Shown piece after piece: positions 58,101 through 64,000 of a stretch of DNA of 64,000 nt (within the stretch, counting starts at the first letter, position 1; every line of letters starts with the position of its first letter). Source of the stretch: Nissolia schottii. Taxonomy: Eukaryota > Streptophyta > Magnoliopsida > Fabales > Fabaceae. Where the stretch lies: contig QANU01067139.1 of assembly GCA_003254905.1 (NCBI GenBank), forward strand, positions 254,315 to 318,314. The letters run 5' to 3'. The position numbers and the translations under genes were made by a program. Under the pieces are notes generated by a model that saw only the letters and a program-made list of their open reading frames with translations, was not told the DNA's origin and did no database searches.

Positions 58101-61100
58101 ATGAGCTTCTTAAGGCCCTCTGCATTGTACCACTTCCTCATCGCTTATCCTTCCCTCCGGTGGATGCCATGTCAGAGCTGGACCTTCCTTCGATGGCCGG
58201 GACTCGACGGCTTCATGAGGCTCTTTGTGGTTTTTCTTCTTTGGACTATGTTCACCGAGCTTCGCTCCATACCCTCTTCTTCTATGTACCCTACCCTTCG
58301 TGTTGGTGACCGAATTATTGTTGAAAAGGTATAACAACCCCCCCCCCCAATTGTTGTTACTATGTTCACCCTTTATGCATGATTTTGCTGTTTAAAAGTA
58401 GGACCTTTTTTGGAATACTATCCTAGATTCAGATCCCTAGTTTAGATACTCCTTGGAGGCATCTTGAAGTGCCCAATTTGCATGCATCTTCTTATCTAAG
58501 GGGAATGTATAAAATGGAAAGCTTACCCTTTTTCTCTAAGTGGAATACCTATGATGCTACTGTTTTTTCTTCCCCATCTCCCTATCCTTTATGCTACTAT
58601 CACTATCATGTCGGATTGCTACTTGCTACTAGATGGAGGCCTGATGCCATCTTTAATTGAGCATGGAATGTTATGGTTTCCAATGTCCCTTCTTTTTGGC
58701 TCATCTGTTGTACTTATAGCACATTCCACTGGGATCTTGGGAGAACCCTTGTTGAAATATTCTTTTGTTGCCTTTTTGGATTTTGCCTTCAAGATGCCAA
58801 TTGATGGTTGCATGTAGACTTTATCGTATTCGAAATACGTTTTCTGTTGTTCAATTTATAGTCCTAATTTTATATATGCAACCCCCCCCCTTTTTTTCTG
58901 GGTATATGGAGGGTTTTGGTGCCTGGGAATGATATACACCGATCTAAATCTAGAGAAGTCATATGGATGACCAGTTGATTTGACATTATAATTTGTGCTT
59001 TGTCTTTGCAAATACCACCATTTGTAGACATTCCAGATTTGGGATATCTGCTTCTATGGGCATTGTAAAAGAGAAAAATTATTCCAGTCATCTGATGTTG
59101 TCATGGTTATTACTTTGTCTTCACTCTTTTACCATTGGTGATGTTAAAGTGAGATGTTGAGTAAAAGGGGCTAGTAATCTGTTTTGCTTGATTTGGTATT
59201 TCCTGATTAGTGATTTGAGGAAGAAGATTGAGAGTATTATGGTTATTAATTGATGGAAAAGTTGTTTGGCCACATGGCTTTGAAGTGAGTTACTGTTTGA
59301 TCTGAGCAATGCAATGCAATTGCATGCTTAAGTATGTAATCCAATGTATGAAAATTAACTTTAGGGGGTACTATAATGAATAAAATTTCTCTTTCTGATT
59401 GAAATGTTATAAATTTCACTCATTCAATTACCTGACTGAGAATCACATTTCATCAATCAAAGCATATTAGAGCAACAAACTTTTCTAATAAAATATTTTA
59501 ATCTTCCTGAATCACATATCAAGGCTTTCCTTTGAGATCTCAATATGTTCATGCCTTCAAAGCAGATCATACTGTAATTTTTTAAATGCTATGATAAATA
59601 TTTTAGTGAACTGTTGTTGTTCCTGTGGTTAAGCATTGCAGATCTCTGATCAATAAAGCTTCACAGGATGATTTTGTACCTATTAACAAAGTTACAAATT
59701 GTATCAAACTGATGAACTGATAGGATAAATAATTGTCAGATTCTTACATGTTTGGCTTAAAATATGATCATATCTAATTAAAATCCTTTTTGAGTCAAAT
59801 AAAAGATAACCTGTAAAAGATTTTAGTCATTGAAGTTCATTGATATGTTGTAATGACTAATTGACTATGTTAAATGAACATATGACGTACTGAGGAAGCT
59901 GTGCCATCAACAATTGTTTTTACTGTGTTTCAAAAGAAATAAGTATGTGCACTAGTTTAGGAACTAGGTTTACAAAAGAATTAAGTATGAAGACAAGTTT
60001 GAAACACTTGAAGCTTGAAGCTGTTGTAGATTAGAGGCTCAAACAACTTCACATCTTTTAATGTTATACCTAAGATAAAACAGAATTAGATGATTGACTA
60101 ATTTTGGATTGAATCTATCCTGGATTTGTAGTTCCAGGTGTTGTGATAGTAAATTTAGGGGTGATGTTAGTCATAAAAAATGTAAAAAGTGAAATTAGTG
60201 TATCAGTGTTGTTCTGTGGTAACATCATGAGAAGTTCTATCGACTTGAAATCAATGGAGCACAACCATGCAAACACTTTTGAAAATGTGCAAACGAGTTG
60301 ATACTACCTAAGGTTAAATGACTGAAAAGATGTACATAGCAGAATGAACATAAGAGAAAGATGGAGAATAATAACCTGGGTCAAAGAGATCTTAGGTCAT
60401 GAGGATGCAGAAAAATGAGTTGAGTATGTGGCTAATAACTGCTATGTGATTAAAGCGAGGGTCCAGAAGGAGTATTGCAATTGGCTTTGTCAATAATTGG
60501 TATGGTCAACAGATCTTGTTTGGATAAGGTTTGTTGCCGTTGTTGTAATTTTTGTTAATGGCTATGATATTTAAGCTTCCGGGAAATTCTGCCTTAATTG
60601 TGAAATAATTTTGAAACTTCTTGTGCAACAATACGAGGTTGGTCGTGTGTTATATTGTGTATTACTACATGCTTGCATATTCATTTGCATTGTGGTTAGA
60701 AACACTTGAAGAAATAAGATCAATGTATATTTTCTGATAAATTTCTGTTTTTCTACTTCCTTCGTTATATTTAATTTGAAATTTAATTATTTTTTCTTGT
60801 AAACTTCCCCAGGCTTCGTTTTACATCAGAAGTCCTGCAGTACATGATATTGTAACATTTCAGGATCCAACGCAGGTATATTGTGGTGGTATACAATTTG
60901 TACGCTACTTGTAGATCCATATAAAGCAACTGATGACCCAGTTCAGTTGCATGATTGGTTTTTCTTTGTAGCCCGCTGAAGACAAAACAGATGCTGTTTT
61001 TATTAAAAGAATTGTTGCAAAAGCAGGAGACACTGTTGAGGTATAAATATCTCGCGGAATTTATTTACTTACTTACATTTGTGGCATTTTACCAAATCTA

Positions 61101-62045
61101 CTTGGGAATTTGGTAAAGTCAACATTGCTATACAAATATGTCAACAAGATTCATGGTAATGATGATTTAATTCCCGATCATACTAACTTTCAAAACAAGG
61201 CCATGTTTTGGTTACTAACTCTTTGATTTAGTAAATTGTATGGACTGTTCACTAGCTACTATAAAAAGCACAAGTAACAATTTAGTCAAAATTATATCTA
61301 GTAATGTTCTCATAATGAAACTCTGTAGGTTCGTCGTGGGGGACTCTATGTCAATGGTGTTGCGCAGGAGGAAGATTTCATAGCAGATCCACCAACATAC
61401 ACAATGGAGTTAACTGTGAGACCCTTTTTAATTGCTATGGTCCTTTTACATTTTGCCTTTCGGTTCAAGAATTATGATGTGGCCATTGATCCACGTGCTC
61501 TGTCGGTCCCTTGTTATGTTTGTTCTGAGAGACCGACTCCAAATGAATCATCTTAATTGTACAGTTACGTGTTCATTGATTCACATTTTACCTTTTTCTG
61601 GTATTACTTGTGTCGTTGCAGTCTGTGCCCAAAGGCCATGTTTATGTGTTGGGGGATAATCGAAACAACAGCTATGATTCGCACGTTTGGTACGTAACTC
61701 TTGCTGCAAATTTCTGCGCCTTAATTTTTTTTCCTTTTCCATTAATTTAAAAATTTTATGGGAGGTCTGATATTCTGAAAGTGTTACATCATTATCTTTT
61801 TGCTATTTCAATTTGAGGAAATATGGTTTTGCAGAACTCTTGTTCTACCTAGACTGTGAAGCATTTTTCTTTATTCCCTATTCTGTTTGGATATCTTCAT
61901 AATGGACTCTTTCTCTTATTGTTATCTTTTTTCCTCTTTTCATCTTGAATCTTACTTTCTCTAATAAAATAACAGGGGACCACTTCCTGTCAAAAATATA
62001 GTTGGAAGATATGTCACTTGTTATCACAGGCCAACCAACATTTGA
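58101..62045 (+). CDS. Type I signal peptidase (S26), chloroplast processing peptidase-like
   Basis: A membrane-bound serine protease that removes signal or thylakoid-transfer peptides. Exons: 58101-58328, 60813-60875, 60972-61040, 61329-61415, 61622-61689 and 61976-62045, giving 194 residues. One membrane segment lies at about 39-51 ([13 protein letters not shown]). The catalytic Ser is S61 in [10 protein letters not shown], and the general-base Lys is K109 in [11 protein letters not shown]. The late conserved box [18 protein letters not shown] lies at about 159-176. It resembles plant Plsp1/TPP proteins, but those are near 290-340 residues with a long transit peptide. Here the N-terminus is short, so a plastid location is inferred from the family, not seen. 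Intron 1 is 2.48 kb. The frame is intact and splice sites are GT-AG. Confidence 0.93.
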
Positions 62046-64000
62046 CACAAATATCACTGAAATGTGTTGGAGGAACACTAATGCTCTTATATACCATGGT
62101 TTGACCAATTGAAAGGCATAAATGCCATGTGATTTGCATGAAGAGTTCCATTCCCCTTGTCCCATAAATGAAGCCATATCATTTGCTTACTCTTTTGTGG
62201 GGAATTGGATTCTCAAGTACTCATTGCGAGGCTTCCTTCTTTTAAGAGCATGAAACAAACTAACAAAACAAATTTCATGTGATTTTCGCAGGGTTCATTC
62301 TGGTTTATTTAGTAATGAAGCATGTCATTTGCTTATGGGAGGAATCTAGGTTTATTCGGTAGCATGACTAATATATTGTGTTTTAAGATGCACTAAAAGA
62401 AATGAGTCAAAGACTAATGAAAACCTACTATTTGGATAAGGAGATTTGGTCTGTTTGGTTTTGGTTCTGCTTCCATTTCCTTTTTTTGTTTGTTGTTTTC
62501 AATTTGTTTTATGTGTATCATGATTTTGTGAAGGAAACAATGAAAACAGAAAAATCCTATTTCTAAGTTAGTTAGTCTTTACAAAATCTTTAAAATGCAT
62601 ATAACAAATTGAAAACAAATAGCGGCTGGTAGATCATGTCGCAGTTAGAGATATTGTTATGTGTCTTATCCTCGCACGACTTGGCTACCAAAATAAATTT
62701 TGGGGATAGTGGCTTTGTAGAATAACAGGCTAGCCAGCAACTTGGATGGTTCCATGGCTAAAACTTTTACCAATTGGAATGAATTGGATTGGATTGCGAG
62801 GAATGTTAAATTATAATATCTAGTATTTTTTGCAACTTTTGTTAGTGGTGTCCTTTTCCATCAATTGGCCATTGTACTCTCGTACACACTTTAGAATGTT
62901 AATATGCAATTTGGATGCTGCCTAGTTCCTACTGAATGGAATGGAATGGATTGGATTGGATTGCAGGGAAGAAAAGAGAAAATTTGTAACTAGTTCTCCA
63001 CTTTCCACTGAAGCTTATCTCTCCATATCCGAATGTTTATGACTTATTTGAATGTATGACTGTCACGTGTGTATGTACACATTCAGAGGGTCAAGATCAA
63101 CTTATACCAATCCTTTAAGGATAATTATAACATTTGACAATTTTTTATAAACTTAAATTTTTACCAATTCAACTGGTTGAATTACAATTACTTATCATAG
63201 AGATCATGTGTGTCTAGTTTAAAAGAAAGTGAACATCAGTGACGAAGTAAATATTATTTTTGCACATTTTAAATATATGTATTGCATCCATTTTGACGTG
63301 TGTAAAAAAAATTTATCAAACGATTTTAAATTAACACAAAAATTGTGTAAACATAATCTATATGATATGGACTTTTAATTCAACAACAAATTTTTCAAAA
63401 GATTACACCATTAAAAAGTTATTAAATAGTGTAACAATTGCTTAAAGTTACACAAAATTCCTAACAATTTGAGACTGCCCAAAATTGCTTCAATATGTTT
63501 TATATAATTCAAAGGATCCCAGATTCCACAACAATCCGCAAAGCAAGTGGAAATGGGTAAGTAATTTTTCTTTCTTTCTTTCTTGTCAAGGTATTTTTAA
63601 TTTTTATTTTGGTCAAACGGTCAACGTATGCAGATGCACTGATGCCAAAGGGTCAAAGGGCTTGGGCCTTTGTACAAGATGGACTGGAAATTATTTTCTT
63701 TGGTTTGATGCATAACCCAAGACCCCCAAACAAATTAGATTTTCTTTTCTTTGTTGAATTTATATTTCTCATTCACATATCTGTGCCTTTAATTTATATA
63801 AATGAAAAAATGAGGTATTTTATCAATGTGTATCTCAAAGAATGTGAGGATACCGTTGATAATAATATAAAACATTTTGGCATTATTAAATAATGAATTT
63901 GCTGTAACCTTTTCTGTTTAGTTTAGCATTTTCTTGTCATTCGTCAACGACTCAACATTTGGATTTGACAAATCCAAAGCACCTACTTTGCGTCAAAAGT
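62046..64000. other. 3' UTR of the peptidase gene and AT-rich flank
   Basis: The first few hundred bases are likely 3' UTR. Beyond that the sequence is AT-rich with short GGATTGGATT-type repeats near 62785 and 62945. Open frames near 63485-63890 match nothing recognisable. No supported exon. Confidence 0.5.

Noticed and set aside
62046-64000. Possible next gene near 63485-63890
   Set aside because: Open frames lack a recognisable domain and plausible splice partners within the window.
1-64000. CRISPR arrays, rRNA genes, intact tRNA genes, bacterial-type operons
   Set aside because: None seen; the gene structures are those of a plant nuclear genome.

Overview
The window looks like nuclear DNA of a eudicot plant, most likely a legume of the soybean (Glycine) group. 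The genes carry many short GT-AG introns in AT-rich DNA, each matches a plant-specific family, and the gaps hold plant LTR-retroelement remnants, small inverted-repeat elements and (TA)n/(GA)n microsatellites. The species is inferred from general resemblance; no search was run. All exon coordinates were worked out by hand from reading frames and splice sites, and each multi-exon model sums to an intact frame.

Layout. 1-3.7 kb: broken Ty3/gypsy remnant on the minus strand with a long LTR. 5.7-10.3 kb: SWI3C-like SWI/SNF chromatin-remodelling subunit (+). 10.86-16.42 kb: a nearly full-length but broken Ty1/copia element (+) inserted 3' of it. 16.9-21.0 kb: NRAMP metal transporter (-, 12 exons). 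21-30.4 kb: AT-rich, gene-free DNA with a copia 3' remnant, two inverted-repeat elements and degenerate repeats. 30.5 kb: an unrecognised short ORF. 32.8-33.4 kb: intronless DUF688-type gene (-). 35.3-39.2 kb: replication factor C subunit 4 (-, 12 exons). 42.7-47.4 and 49.7-52.5 kb: two tandem A1-type cyclins (+, 11 exons each). 53.1-55.3 kb: intronless TolB/DPP6-N-like beta-propeller protein (-). 55.7-56.7 kb: an element with long terminal inverted repeats carrying pieces of an F-box gene and of a rhamnose-synthesis gene, followed directly by a MITE. 58.1-62.0 kb: type I signal peptidase of the chloroplast processing peptidase type (+, 6 exons).

Genes together. Plant genes are not in operons, but several here share a cell-proliferation theme: a chromatin remodeller, the replication clamp loader and two S/G2/M cyclins. 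RFC4 has an E2F-type site just upstream, and each cyclin has an MSA-like motif upstream. The order SWI3C - small proline-rich gene - RFC4 - DPP6-like also matches, from memory, Arabidopsis At1g21700-At1g21680, so NRAMP, the cyclin pair and the transposons would sit within an old conserved block.

The most unusual object is the element at 55.7-56.7 kb. Its two arms both contain F-box-like sequence, and its loop carries a fragment of a UER1/RHM-type epimerase-reductase. This is the signature of a gene-capturing (Pack-type) DNA transposon.
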